Assembly (NCBI RefSeq): GCF_000237925.1
Contig: NW_017386148.1
Coordinates: forward strand, 1 to 64,000
DNA length: 64,000 nt
Reading direction: 5' to 3'
From: Schistosoma mansoni
Taxonomy: Eukaryota > Platyhelminthes > Trematoda > Strigeidida > Schistosomatidae
Below the pieces are notes generated by a model, which was given only the letters and a program-made list of their open reading frames with translations, was not told where the DNA came from and searched no databases. Of this stretch, positions 35,001-45,000 are shown one piece after another (the first letter of the stretch is position 1; every line of letters starts with the position of its first letter). Made by a program: the position numbers and the translations under genes.

Positions 35001-37230
35001 TATTTGGAAGATTCATTGTCTTCCGGATGTTTTTCGCACTTTCAGGTAGCAATACAATGTTCCATATTTGTGTCAGTGATCCTTTCAAATATTAGTATAA
35101 GAGTGGCTACATTTTGAAATAATAGACGAAAAACCGTGTAACATATATTCAGTCTAATATGTATTCAAAATATATCCACTGTTGCTCATACCTTCTGGTT
35201 GTATTTCTTTAAAATTTACAGATCAACAACATCTCTCAATGTATATATTATTGAGTTGAAATTGCCTGAAATTAGAAATTAGTGTTAACCTAAAAACAAA
35301 GTTTTAAGAAAATAGTCATTTAAGCAAGGGGCTAATTAAAGACTAATATGTGCTCAGAAGCATGTATTTGTGGTGAATCTTGAACTATTTTAAAGTATTT
35401 AATCAACCTCTTTCATATTTGAGTCTATCTTACCGAAACAGTTTACACTCAAGTAGTGTGATGAACTTTTAACCTCAATGTAATCTATACACGTGAGTCT
35501 CATCAGTAATTTTTGAGTTTCTTGTATTGTATGCAGTTATCAATTTTTACATTTTTGACTTCAATCAATGGCGATGAGAACAGATAGTATTTACATTGAT
35601 CAATTCAATCTAAATAGGATTATAAATGATTAATAAAGCATAGAATGGTAAAAATAAACAAGATAGGTTGTTTCAATGAAATGACTTGTTTTCGGCAAAT
35701 TCGCTCAATGAATTCCTTCCGTCTAACTAGGGAAAAAATATACAATAACGTAGTAGTTACTTGTTAGTAATATAGTTAGATAACGTTACATAAATATTGC
35801 ACAGGCTTTCGTCTTATTCTATAGTCTAACTGTTCCTTAGAGTAACGTCTGGATCGTGTTCAATAATTTTCGTTAGTTTAACTTTGAAATTACTCTTTAA
35901 ATTTTATTTACATTAATAACTGAATAGCGCAACTAATTTTGCCCAAGAAATTTTTACTAATATATTACTTAGATTTATTTTAATCACTTTTCTCATAACT
36001 GAAATATCAGTGATAGTATTATATATACATATATGTGTCAGGTTTTACGTTGCATATGGTTATTTGTTCATGATTCCAAGAGTCCCTGATATCTGAAAGG
36101 TTTGGTGTTGCTGATTACATAATGAATTTATTTTATCCATTCGTTATACACATATTTTTCAGTTTACAACTCAGTTACGTAAAGAAATCTAATCTTCAGT
36201 ACTTGAACTCATTCATGATAATAAAAGTTGGATGCATGTACCCGTAACTTGATAAACGTTTTTTTATCAGAACAATGCTAAACTGATCATTTTGTATAGT
36301 GTTTTCTTACATTGGTATCTAGTTTAATCATTTAGTTTAAAATATGCTTGTCTCGATTTTGTAGCGTTAGATTTATTCATATATTAATAAGCTTACATTA
36401 ATGTGTAGAACTTAGTTTTATATAAAATTTATCTTTAAAAGGGTTTGGACAAGGAATGGCCATCCCTACAAGCTCTTGTTACCCATTTGACTGTCATTCC
36501 AGAGATGCTTCCATGCCCTCTCAAGCTTCCACAATATACTACTAATCCAATCTTTACACAGTCCGATCTGCAGTTGACAAATGGCCCATCAAACGAAATT
36601 CCCAAGCAACAGCGTAACTATAACATCAGATCATCACAAACAGAAGCGGGTGAAAATAATCGTGTTACTAATTCAGACTTATCTAGTCACCATCCCCAGC
36701 GTATACTTCATTCAGTCGCAGATCTTCCTTGTAGACCAGTCCTACCATCATGTGCTACCATTTCTCATTTCAGCCCTGCTAATCCTTTTGATCAAAACTT
36801 ATCATCCCACAACATGATAACAAAAGATCCACCTGTACTTGGCAGTTATCAAGTATCAAATTTATCACAATGCAAATCACAAATTCCTAATTGGTTAGGT
36901 AATGATAATAATCATTTGTCAACTAAAAATTCAGCAGAGAGTTCAAATCAAATATCCTTGAAAACAGATTGTGTTCTTTGGAAACAAAACTCCGTAGATT
37001 TAGCATGTATTTCTCAGTCTGAGTACACAGATGAACAGCGGTTCATGAATGAAACTAATAACAGAAATAATCGAAAATTAAGTTATACAACAAACGATTT
37101 ACCAAAAAATAATGCTTGTTTATTGCTAGATTACTCAGAAGAAGATGAAGATTACCAACGTTTGTCTGATTTTTCTTCCATATTGGCTGATTTAAATCTT
37201 GCGCATGAAAGACCTTTGACTAGTTGTTAG
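13958..37230 (+). CDS. PTB-SH2 adaptor protein (SH2D5/EGFR-adaptor-like)
   Basis: Ten exons join in frame: 13958-14011, 14043-14123, 14162-14236, 14274-14420, 19403-19986, 22304-22930, 29633-29956, 30902-31436, 34650-34787, 36442-37230, giving about 1117 aa. ATG 13979 is an alternative start; a stop at 13952 closes the frame. The protein should be a cytoplasmic adaptor without enzyme activity. An N-terminal phosphotyrosine-binding (PTB) domain (about 15-150) shows YVGSFPVDE, GIKICSDD, ALRRISYATCD, CHVFVTE and LNRLIGNAFKFAY. A C-terminal SH2 domain (about 791-885) shows WFQAMLPREIA, FLVRNS (phosphotyrosine-binding Arg about 816), THYLIQ and RGVRLKG. The linker is long and Ser/Pro-rich, with a KFPPP run, an Ala-rich helix and a TPTPTATPTPTP run. 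PTB before SH2 fits SHC or SH2D5-like adaptors. The SH2 itself recalls tensins, which have the reverse order. Introns 1-3 are 31, 38 and 37 nt; most later ones are kilobases. Confidence 0.85.
14012..14273 (+). other. Cluster of three micro-introns in the PTB-SH2 gene
   Basis: Introns 14012-14042 (31 nt), 14124-14161 (38 nt) and 14237-14273 (37 nt) each start with GTAAGT or GTATGT and end in AG. Removing them restores one continuous PTB-domain frame, each in phase 0. This matches the schistosome habit of tiny introns at gene starts and large ones further on. Confidence 0.85.
14421..15199 (+). other. Intron 4 of the PTB-SH2 gene, first part
   Basis: AT-rich intron sequence with a short GT run near 14608-14622. 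No exon, RNA gene or repeat is recognised. The open frame at 14962-15159 has no family features and lacks flanking splice sites that would keep phase. Confidence 0.45.
15200..15795 (+). mobile_element. Degenerate RTE-clade LINE reverse-transcriptase fragments
   Basis: Broken pieces in plus orientation. Near 15225-15310 the sequence codes for a stretch like SLKDVP...LYSNT...RVHDEL, corresponding to the region after RT motif A. Near 15540-15650 there is a C-terminal-like stretch ending in GVTGVSK. Near 15690-15760 DLEYTDNIVLF replaces the usual YADD box, so a catalytic Asp is changed. Order and frames are scrambled, so this is a mosaic of dead copies inside intron 4 of the PTB-SH2 gene. Confidence 0.55.
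15800..17105 (+). mobile_element. 5'-truncated RTE-clade (Perere-3/SR3-like) LINE with 3' UTR
   Basis: Starts inside the reverse transcriptase and carries FSINFIVD, the box CADDIVLF (Tyr of YADD changed to Cys), then the RTE C-terminal part in another frame from about 16207 to 16872 (HLWRRRDIRLATKVRVY, WPVRVED, LPGWDPRDD, ending SLCSTKF). A frame break near 16240-16260 separates the two open pieces. A 3' UTR of about 230 bp follows, ending with GTACATACGTACG and GACTGACTGACTGA. The same tail recurs at 33620-33860, 54293-54505 and 63383-63600. It lies in an intron of the PTB-SH2 gene, in sense orientation. Confidence 0.8.
17110..17720 (-). mobile_element. Penelope-like retroelement fragment (GIY-YIG endonuclease end)
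   Basis: Minus-strand pieces match the C-terminal part of Penelope-like elements. A reverse-transcriptase end is visible (ARTHCNTITARK, then LQKNGYP, near 17580-17710). A GIY-YIG-type endonuclease motif follows (IIYKINCANCDKHYIGQ, about 17340-17410, with RPLQLCLHEH) and a terminal stretch EILDRGNSKNTREFLEAW (about 17150-17229). Known schistosome Penelope-like elements have this RT plus GIY-YIG layout. Only about 0.6 kb remains and it is broken. It abuts the RTE tail at 17105 and a TA repeat at 17726. Confidence 0.75.
17726..17769. repeat. (TA)n microsatellite
   Basis: About 22 uninterrupted TA units directly next to the Penelope-like fragment. Confidence 0.95.
17770..19402 (+). other. Intron 4 of the PTB-SH2 gene, last part
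   Basis: AT-rich intron sequence up to the acceptor TTTTTTTAAAAAACAG before 19403. No exon, repeat or RNA gene is recognised. Confidence 0.5.
20037..20071. repeat. (TA)n microsatellite
   Basis: About 17 TA units in intron 5 of the PTB-SH2 gene. Confidence 0.95.
20602..20671 (-). ncRNA. Hammerhead ribozyme of a minus-strand SINE (Sm-alpha-like)
   Basis: On the minus strand the sequence reads CAGCTGAAGAGTCCC, then AAATAG, AACGAAACGCGAGTC, CTGGATTCC. The core is CTGAAGA (20653-20647) with GAAA and a GTC cleavage triplet (20623-20621). The usual CUGAUGA has A at position 7, a position tolerant of change. Stem III is just AC/GU closed by a GCGA tetraloop, as in known schistosome hammerheads. Stem I pairs CAG with CTG. 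Stem II has one mismatch (GTCC against GAAC), so activity may be weakened. The SINE head would lie in the adjacent gap. Confidence 0.8.
20672..20871. other. Assembly gap (200 N)
   Basis: Exactly 200 Ns, so the true length is unknown. It is flanked by two hammerhead SINE copies pointing away from each other. Confidence 0.98.
20876..21140 (+). repeat. tRNA-headed hammerhead SINE (Sm-alpha-like), plus strand
   Basis: The head includes GGGGATAACGCG (about 20904) and a good RNA polymerase III B box, GGGTTCAAGTCCC (20941-20953). The hammerhead follows at 20980-21040, then a tail GTAAATTAAGGCAATAT...GCACATATGC to about 21140. The same tail appears inverted at 25490-25560. It lies in intron 5 of the PTB-SH2 gene, in head-to-head arrangement with the minus-strand copy across the gap. 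Confidence 0.8.
20980..21045 (+). ncRNA. Hammerhead ribozyme of the plus-strand SINE
   Basis: Core CTGAAGA (20991-20997), perfect stem II GTCC/GGAC around CGAATA, GAAA (21012-21015), a two-pair stem III, and cleavage triplet GTC (21021-21023). Cleavage is predicted after 21023. The first stem I pair is a G-T wobble because the base after GTC is T, and U7 of the core is A. Both changes are usually tolerated, so this is the better candidate of the pair for an active ribozyme. Confidence 0.8.
21141..22303 (+). other. Intron 5 remainder of the PTB-SH2 gene
   Basis: Ends at the acceptor TTTACTTTGACAG before 22304. A 154-codon open frame (21232-21696) is unusually long for this AT-rich DNA and contains hydrophobic stretches, but shows no recognised motif. 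It could be a decayed repeat or chance. No other gene is seen. Confidence 0.4.
25488..25560 (-). repeat. SINE 3' tail fragment
   Basis: Read on the minus strand it matches the tail of the hammerhead SINE at 21050-21135 (GTGAATTAAGGCAATAC, then GCACATATGCCAATAAGAGA). Only the tail is recognised here; no hammerhead core is seen. Confidence 0.6.
29100..29276 (+). mobile_element. Diverged RTE-clade LINE 3' tail, tail-only copy
   Basis: It resembles the 3' UTR at 16900-17105: CTAATCTCTCC...ACTACTTCTACTATT-like sequence, then TTCATCTCTGTG, GACAACTTGAACCCATGTAC and GTTGTGACTGACTGA. No coding part is attached, so this is an old, extremely 5'-truncated insertion. Confidence 0.6.
29957..30901 (+). other. 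Intron 7 of the PTB-SH2 gene
   Basis: Donor AG/GTAATA, acceptor GGTTTATTAG. AT-rich, with nothing recognised inside. Confidence 0.55.
31571..31990 (+). mobile_element. RTE-clade LINE 5' leader region
   Basis: Plus-strand counterpart of 4871-5295, containing a short open frame (31628-31888) with IELYW and LLTVQR in the same order. It is followed, after an intrusive SR2-like piece, by endonuclease coding sequence of the same orientation at 32215, so it is interpreted as the leader of that element. Confidence 0.5.
31988..32180 (-). mobile_element. SR2-like LINE internal fragment inside an RTE copy
   Basis: Closely matches the minus-strand SR2 sequence at 58705-58870. It codes for RRIYNASVRAVLLYACETW and LRVEDVRRLSVFDHRCL, the region C-terminal to the RT domain. 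It is flanked on both sides by plus-strand pieces of the other RTE family, which makes this locus a composite. Confidence 0.75.
32215..33862 (+). mobile_element. Internally deleted RTE-clade (Perere-3/SR3-like) LINE
   Basis: The 5' part codes for the end of the endonuclease (QIDNIAIS, about 32218-32242) and the linker (AARGNS-like and RLDRWAEHFRDQFSW, to about 32830). At about 32827 it jumps directly to the segment after the YADD box (LLTTIINNAGMFGMRFS), so the catalytic RT core is missing. The C-terminal region (GHVLRMPNHRLPQHA) and the full 3' UTR tail follow to about 33862. It lies in intron 8 of the PTB-SH2 gene, in sense orientation. It is similar to the copy at 15800-17105 but missing the polymerase core, so it is non-autonomous. 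Confidence 0.8.
33863..34649 (+). other. Intron 8 remainder of the PTB-SH2 gene
   Basis: AT-rich, with a short TA run near 34019-34033. It ends at the acceptor CCTCATTTTCAG. No other feature is recognised. Confidence 0.5.
34788..36441 (+). other. Intron 9 of the PTB-SH2 gene
   Basis: Splits the SH2 domain between RGVRLK and GLDKEWPSL. Donor AAG/GTCAGA, acceptor TCTTTAAAAG. Nothing else is recognised in 1.65 kb. Confidence 0.55.
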
Positions 37231-40200
37231 TGGGACTTTTTCAATCATATTACTTAAAGTATACTATTTGTTAATATCTATTCTACAGTAAATTCATTTC
37301 AGCCACATCATCCATATTCTATCATACCTACTTTCATAGTTCATAATTTGTATAGTGACGAAGTAAAATGGTCTATTTACAATATAACTTATTTATTTAT
37401 TTCTCTTTGACTCACTGAATTCAAATGCTTGGTAGTTTTTTTTATTATGTACAATGATTCGGACTACAATCACCATAATTCTAAATGAGCTCAAATGAAA
37501 TCGTATCTCCTTTTAAATGAGTACAATATTAATTTGTTTATCTCCTATATTTCATTTGTCTTATTTGCCATTCCTAATGGTTGTTATTACATAATTGTCA
37601 GGTTAGGCTACTTAAATTATTTTGCTACCTCTGTTGGATATATTCTATAATTGGTTTCTTATTATTGTTTTCACTGTGTAATATATAAACTGGGGGACTT
37701 TTTTGCCATTCTTCTTAGTTAGATCTTTGCCTACATATAATATTTACAATCACGAGCATACATTTATATAAATATATCGTGTTCTAGTTCCTCTTATCGT
37801 CATTATTACAATGCATAAAAGAGATTTTCTAATTTGGCCTTCTTTATTTGTATGCGAATCTTTTGTTTTCGTTTCGTTTTTTTGCTTACTTCTCTGTTGT
37901 TACTTCAGATCATACAAAAACTCATTATGAGATAATGACAAAATGAGATTCCTCAAATATATATATATATAAACACAAAATCTCTTGGTTTTTTGACCTG
38001 GGTAACGGTAGTTACAATTATATACAGCTTATATTCATGGTAACACGTTACATGAAACTAAAATGGGGACGTCGACCACTGTAATGTGGTTAATTGACTT
38101 AAGGCTAATGTTGTCCTCTTCATGCGACCACAACAATGTATTGCTCCACAGTTTAGAGTACAAAAAACCACAGTTCAAAGGAAGCGCATGATCAAATAAA
38201 ATGTCCCCTTTTGATAGGAGAATTAGGTCTTCACATTCTCTAATTGGACTTCACGATAAGTTAGTAATAAGGCACCATGCTAATAGAAGTTCTCAGTATT
38301 CGCCTTTATTGGTCGACCTGCATTTATGAACAAGTCTTTTAACGTAAGGACTTCGATATATTGAAATACAGATCTCAGCTAGCAGGCGCAAGTCTAAAGT
38401 TGGTATCGCGTATTGTGACAAACTGAATGATTTCTGTTCACAACGAACCAGTAAAACGCTTCGAATTTGCTCTCTCCTAAAGTGACAGTTAATTCTGGTG
38501 CATCTCAATATCTTAATTAGAAATATTTCATGTACACCTCCCTTTAATAAAAGCGTCTACTTACTATTGACTTGTAATATTATACCATTTACAGGTAAAA
38601 TTACAACATTCTGCAAAATTGATATCAACAAATATGTAAAGGATAAGAACAAGAAAAAACTATAACAGCTGTTAAGTCAATTCTTACCTAAGTTTGGGAA
38701 TAGGAATCGACATCATATTATACTCAGAAAGATCCGTCGTGGGTCACCTTTGATGCTACCAGTAAACTATAAAGCGCACGGTTTATTAAGATTCTGATTG
38801 CAGTGATATATATTAACTGGATATAGCTGCTTATCTCATAAAATTGCTACTCCCTTTCATGTTCAACTTTGTCATAGGTTCCCTTTATATATGAGATGCT
38901 ACGATATAATAACAAACAGCGGCACGGATGGGAGTTTTTTGATGATCTCATCGGTTCAGTAATGATATTACACACCGTTAAAAATAGTGTTACAGCTTTA
39001 GTAGCCATTAAAAAGAGAAAGCACTGATATTTAAGACCATGTCATTTAAGTATGTAGATTTTACCAACCAACAGTCAAATACGCACCGGATCGTTGTCAC
39101 TTGTGGTGCAGATTAAAATACGTCTATTACTTTTGCTATGCGAGCATGTTTGAAATCCATGTTTTGTCATCACATAAAATATCCTGAAAAGACGGATATT
39201 TCGATCACGCCGAAACACGGTCAGAGCGGTGTGCCGATGCGATCACTAAGTCAGTTATACGAAATGCATAACTCAGCATATATATATATATATATATATA
39301 TATACATGGGTTTAATTTATTACACTGTATCGGCACATTGAGATGAAATAACCAAGGTAGCAATGGTAATAACAGTACTAGTGGTGAAAAGGACCAGGAC
39401 TAGATAAAACGATTCGAGAGAGAACACCTTAAGCAAAACATTGGTCGGGTTCAAGGTTGATTTTGGAAAAGTGCGACCACAAAATTGCTTGCTTCTATTG
39501 CTCTCAGGCTATTTAAAGTGGTAATATATCTTTCATTAACAAGTAAATTTCGATTCAGTGAATCAGACCCTTTACGCCACTTAGTTGGAATCTTTAGTGC
39601 ACCAAGACTTCAAGATTTAAAGGAAGTGTGCAAGCAGTGACTACACTTTAGTGATGGGTAGGCTAATGCTCCAATACTTTTAGGAATTAAGCTGAACCTA
39701 CCAAACAATCACTTTAGTTGATATCTCATCACCGTTACTGAGTGTCAGGTGGATCTCCCTCTTCAGCTTCCTTGAAACATCCTTCACTGGATCGAAAACC
39801 TTACGCAGGTTACACAGAACTATATGCTCTGGCGTTTCGCGTCCTATAGAAACAAGACGCCATCTACACCAGGATTTTGCATTAGACTATTTATAACTAG
39901 ATTGCTAGGAGCTTACATTTATAGAGCTGATTTTATGTACAATGTCTTAGGACGAATCCGATTGAAATAATAGTACTTCGAGCAAAATGATCCACCTAGT
40001 TTCCAGAACTTATGTTTTCTATTCACCTGGATTTTCTGTCACTCATAACCCTAACTCGACTGATTCTAACTACTTTTCGTCATAGATATGATCGTATAGC
40101 TTCAAATACGGTATTATTATTTACTTCATAATAAACACTACAATCCCATGTATAAAACTTAAAGACTCGTACTTGTCATTTTTCTTTTCATCTGTTAAAA

Positions 40201-42067
40201 CCATCTGATCGGTGTCAACTGAGTTTAGTTTATTCATATCTTAAATTATAAGGGACTTCCCTACTTTTAAATCAAGGTAGGCGATAACTGTGAAGTTAAT
40301 ATATAGCCTCTGGTAGGAATGGGATCTTTAATATAGAGGTAACAGGAGCTGTATTAACACAATGGCTAGTAACAAATGCACGTCATATGCCAACTTCTGC
40401 CTACATCAGATTACAAGTCGGTGCTTATAAATAATTTTGGTCTAATGATGCGGTCATCCACTGGATATCTATTCTTTACTTTATTAGAAATCAAACAAAT
40501 GAAGACAAAAGCTACACTATGCACAATAAGAGAAAATTCTAACCAACTTCTGAATAGTATAGCAAGGCGATTTTTGGCAAGATAGCAGATAGTTATTATT
40601 TAACAGCTGCTACTATATGTATTTACCCATACAGATTACATGTAGGGACACCTAGAAACTTTACACTTCCGATTTTTCAGAGCTTAGTTATGCACCTATC
40701 TCAGGATCTTGTGGTATGCAGTGACTTTACTAACCCAATACATGAATCGCAATAAACTGCAGTAGCTAAACACAGCTTCACTTATAATCCTTTTATTCAG
40801 TCCCGTCTAACTAACAACTGGAAAATATTGCTAATGATCAGACCCAACTGAACTAGTAAATGTACCACGCGAATTTGAATCGCATAACACTTGTTATTTC
40901 CTAAACGGTAGAGACCATACGTTCGCAAAATATGGGATGTAGAGAAAGTAATTTACTGTTGGAATAAAAACAAATCCTTTTAATGCACGAAAAACCATCA
41001 TCGACTGCATACTTTACTAGTAAAGTATTACTCTTCTCATACACCCGTCTTGACGCACCATAAACTACATTTCGGAAAGCGAAAGTATGAAGGAGCCGAA
41101 ACAGTCTTAGGAATCGTTCCAATACCAAAAATACCTAAGGTAAGAAGATTCAATAAACAAATGAAATCCAAGTAATGTATGCAGTTGAAGTAGAAATCAA
41201 TTAGGTAAGACAATGTCAATAAAAAACTTTGCATATGATGCAGCAGCAAATCTAAACAAGTAATATAATGTGAAATTTAGATGATCCGCATTGTTACTGC
41301 TTCCGTATTAATCAGAAGTCAATGTTCAAGAGGAAAAATTCACTGGGTAAGTTAAGGTTTTGACAATACTGTTTTAGTTCATTGGAATTTACTTAGTTTC
41401 AACCTTTCAATATGGTCTTCTTATTCGGTACAGTCATCGGTGAGGAATCAAAATTCACCGAAATGTTGAATACTTTGTCTGAAGATACAGTCCTATAACA
41501 TCTCGAAGATTTACACTCATCTTTGGGTATAACTAGAGTACAGTTCTTCCCCATCATATTAAAACTATAACTGAAATGATGAAACACTTTCCCAAGATGT
41601 GAAATTCAGTAATGTGCAGTCACAAAAGACGGATTCTTAAAAATATTTTATATTCTGGAACCTACCATGAATTCGTTGAAAGATTGTTTTTAAAAATCAT
41701 CCAAAAATTCAAGACTTGACTAACAAAACAATAATACAACTAGGTAACTGACTTCAAATAAAACTGTCAGGAAATAAATTACAATGAAGACCATAATTTA
41801 CACTAGTATGTACAGAAGTAACCCAATCGATTACCAATAAACATATTTAAGAGAAGTTACTGAAAGCTTTTGTAGGTTATGCATTTTGTATGGAGAATGG
41901 AAAGACGAAAAATGAATGTGAGCATTTGAAGATGATCAATAAAACCGCCTTAACAACAAAATGCTGATGCAAGCATCGAAAGACAAAGGTGAGCTGGAAC
42001 TAAGTTTAGGAACACAAATGGATTTCGATATTCCTGTTGATATGCATTAGTGTCATGAGGTGTATCT
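37231..42067. other. Convergent intergenic region, gene-free
   Basis: Lies between the stop codons of the PTB-SH2 gene (+) and the MKK7 gene (-), and so contains both 3' UTRs. No convincing coding exon, RNA gene or recognised repeat apart from TA runs (37962-37974 and 39278-39304). Short open frames here lack family features. Confidence 0.45.
39278..39304. repeat. (TA)n microsatellite
   Basis: About 13 TA units in the convergent intergenic region. Confidence 0.95.
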
Positions 42068-45000
42068 TCACAATTCTGTTTCAAAAGATAGCCAATCTCG
42101 TAATTTAGGAGGTTGTGACATTGATCTGTGTGTATGTTTAGGATGTTCGCCTCTTTTTGTTAATGTACCAGAGTCTCTTAACGTTGAATTACTGAATACA
42201 AGTGGATGTTGAAAACTATTTCGGTTAAGGTGTCGCCCGTGGGACTCGCTGGATATAATCTGATAAGTGGATTGTGAAGTCATAGGTAGATGTGATCCTA
42301 ACATTCCAGAGAAAAAAAGTGAGTCTGACTGCGCCTTGGAAGATTTTAAATCGTTAGATGGGAACTGTAAACTGCTTTGTCTTGGGATTGGATGAGTATT
42401 TAACCGTTGACACATTCTTCCTGAAAGAATAGGTGATATGTTGCTTGTGGGCAGAGAGTTATTAACCAGTGAGTTGGAATTTGAACCAGTAAAATAAGAT
42501 GGTGAATTTCTACCAAGCGTACTTATATTCTCTCTGGCCACCCAGGATGTACTAGATGGTTTATTTAGATTATTTTTATCGAGTTGGTTGTCATAATAAT
42601 AATAATAGAAATAATGATGATGGTATTGTTGTGGAGACGTATTTTTTCCTAAAATGGCCCCATAGTTCGGGTTTAATATGGATGAGGTAGCATTTGGAAT
42701 TACTGGCGAGCGTATACGAGTGGTATCATTGTGTACACATATTGAAGAATTTTGGTCGACTTGAAGATTTCTTCTAATTTGTGGTGGTTTGACTAACCAT
42801 CTTTGGGCGGGAGAGCGTTGTAACTGAGCACCAACAGAAGAGGAACGCGATTGGCCAACTACTTTCCGTTTGTTTATATGGGGACGACCACAAATCCATT
42901 CCGTCCTTGAAGAACCAGAACTTTTACCTTTTTCTTCGGAATCATTATCTAAAGGGGTACGCTTTTCATGTTTCGCGCTAGCACATAAACCAACTCCTTT
43001 ATTCGAACTGGGTTCAAATTTTTCAATGAGTGATGTTAGTTGATTATGAACAGAATTTTCCGTAACAGGTTGAGATGTAGGTATATGAGTTGTTCTAGAT
43101 GATAGGGATAACGTACTCCACTGATCGTAACCACTTATTGAATGCACAGAGGAGACTTGACAACTAGGATGATTAGAAAACGAATCTGACACAGTGGGAC
43201 GGATCGACGAATCAGATCGACTAACATTGTTTTCCAAAATATTGTTCAAATATTTATTGGGTTTATTGACTCTGAGAGTGTACGATGGTTTGGAACGCTG
43301 AACTGCTGGTAAAGGAGGGATCCCATTAACGCTTCTGCTAGATAATACCATATCAAGAACTTGGGAGGAACTTGGTGGGCGACTATCACTTCCAAGAGAT
43401 CCAGGAGAACTATCAGAACCTGCAGATCCGTAGCCTGAAGAACCCTGGGAGAGAAACTTAGTGGACTTTCCCTCTAGCAGGTGAATAAAATTTTCTGAAC
43501 TCTGATCAACTATTGTATTTTGGGTCTTAAAAAAATGAGGATTTTGACCGGCAGAAAACTGTTCACTAATTGTAAATGACGAAAGTTGAGGGGAAATATT
43601 TTCGTTAACAAAATGGTCAGAAGTTACTGAAGATTTGTGAATAGTGAACTGTGCTTGCTCGTTAGAATCAGAATTTACCTTAGGTGCTGCAACTAATGTA
43701 ACGTCTATCTCAGCTTGATTATTTATATTTTCCCATGATGCCTTCTTCGAATCAGAAGAGTCATCAAGAGAGATATTACTCACACCCCTGGAAATATCTG
43801 GACTATGAGTGGTCACTGATTCGGGAGATTCAACCATGTTAGTCAGAAAATTCATAGAGGATGTGATACTTGTAGGAGTTTCGCAATCCAAATTATTGGT
43901 CGTCCTTTCATCTAAACACTGTAAGTGTGGTAATGGTAATCCCTTAAGCCACTCTAGTACATCATGAGGCTCCTTGTTGTGCCGAACAAAAAATCCAGTA
44001 CTCATTAATGAGCGATATTTTGGGCGCTGAGTGTGGTCCTTTGTTAAGCTAAAAATGAAAAGGAGGATAATATCGTAAATTTTAAACAAATCAAAGAGGA
44101 AACCAACTGCTTACTTTTCCGTTCTTACAAGGCTGGGAATATGGAGATTCTATTGAGCCAGTCAAAAATTTGAGCAAGAAGGGACCTACTTACCTCTAAT
44201 TTGTTCTGCTAGGACCGACTATATTTTTGACGTGAAATATATCAAGCAAAAAAAAGGAGAATAATATACCAAGTGAGTTTATTCGACAAACCTATACATC
44301 ATAGCCGGCAATTGTTTTTTCACCGTCTTACTTTTAGAGCAGAAATAAAACTCGCCGTCTAAAGCATAAGAGCGAGCATACACACTCTGTTTATGTATGT
44401 TTGCTTTAATCAAGTGATGCAGTGAATAATAACTAGCACACTAAATAGAAATAAAGTCACAATCAACAAAGCCTGGCACAAATGTGAACCAAACCCACTT
44501 CTTGCACCACATGAGCAAAGCGAGATGAAATTAACAAGATGAATGAAAGCATCAATCATAGAGACTGAACATTTTGGAATGTAGGTCAAAGATAGGATGA
44601 ATCAGGGGAATAAAAAGTAAGAAATAATATTGGCGCTCAAAAATTAGGGGTGAACGTATCCCCACAAATGTGACTGATTCAGTGATACTACCCATCTCAA
44701 ACCACTGATTTTGACTGTTGTGCGCATCCCACCCTTTTCGTGTGCGTTCACTCTACCCGGCCATTATTTAGTTTATCTACTTTAACACACAAACATTGGT
44801 ACAGGTGGGCACCAGATATGTATGCGCTACACAAAGTACCCGACCATACATCAAGTAGTAAGAAACAAAACAATTATTTGAATTTAATAATCAGCACTTA
44901 TAAACTTTCACAAGTCGAAATAATAATGATTCCAACAAAACCACTTACATAGCTAGCTAACGCAGCTACTAAATTCCCAAGTTTCTGTGTCTAATAATGG

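Noticed and set aside
39138-39341. ORF ending in an IYIYIYIY run
   Set aside because: The repeat is translated TA microsatellite; no coding evidence.
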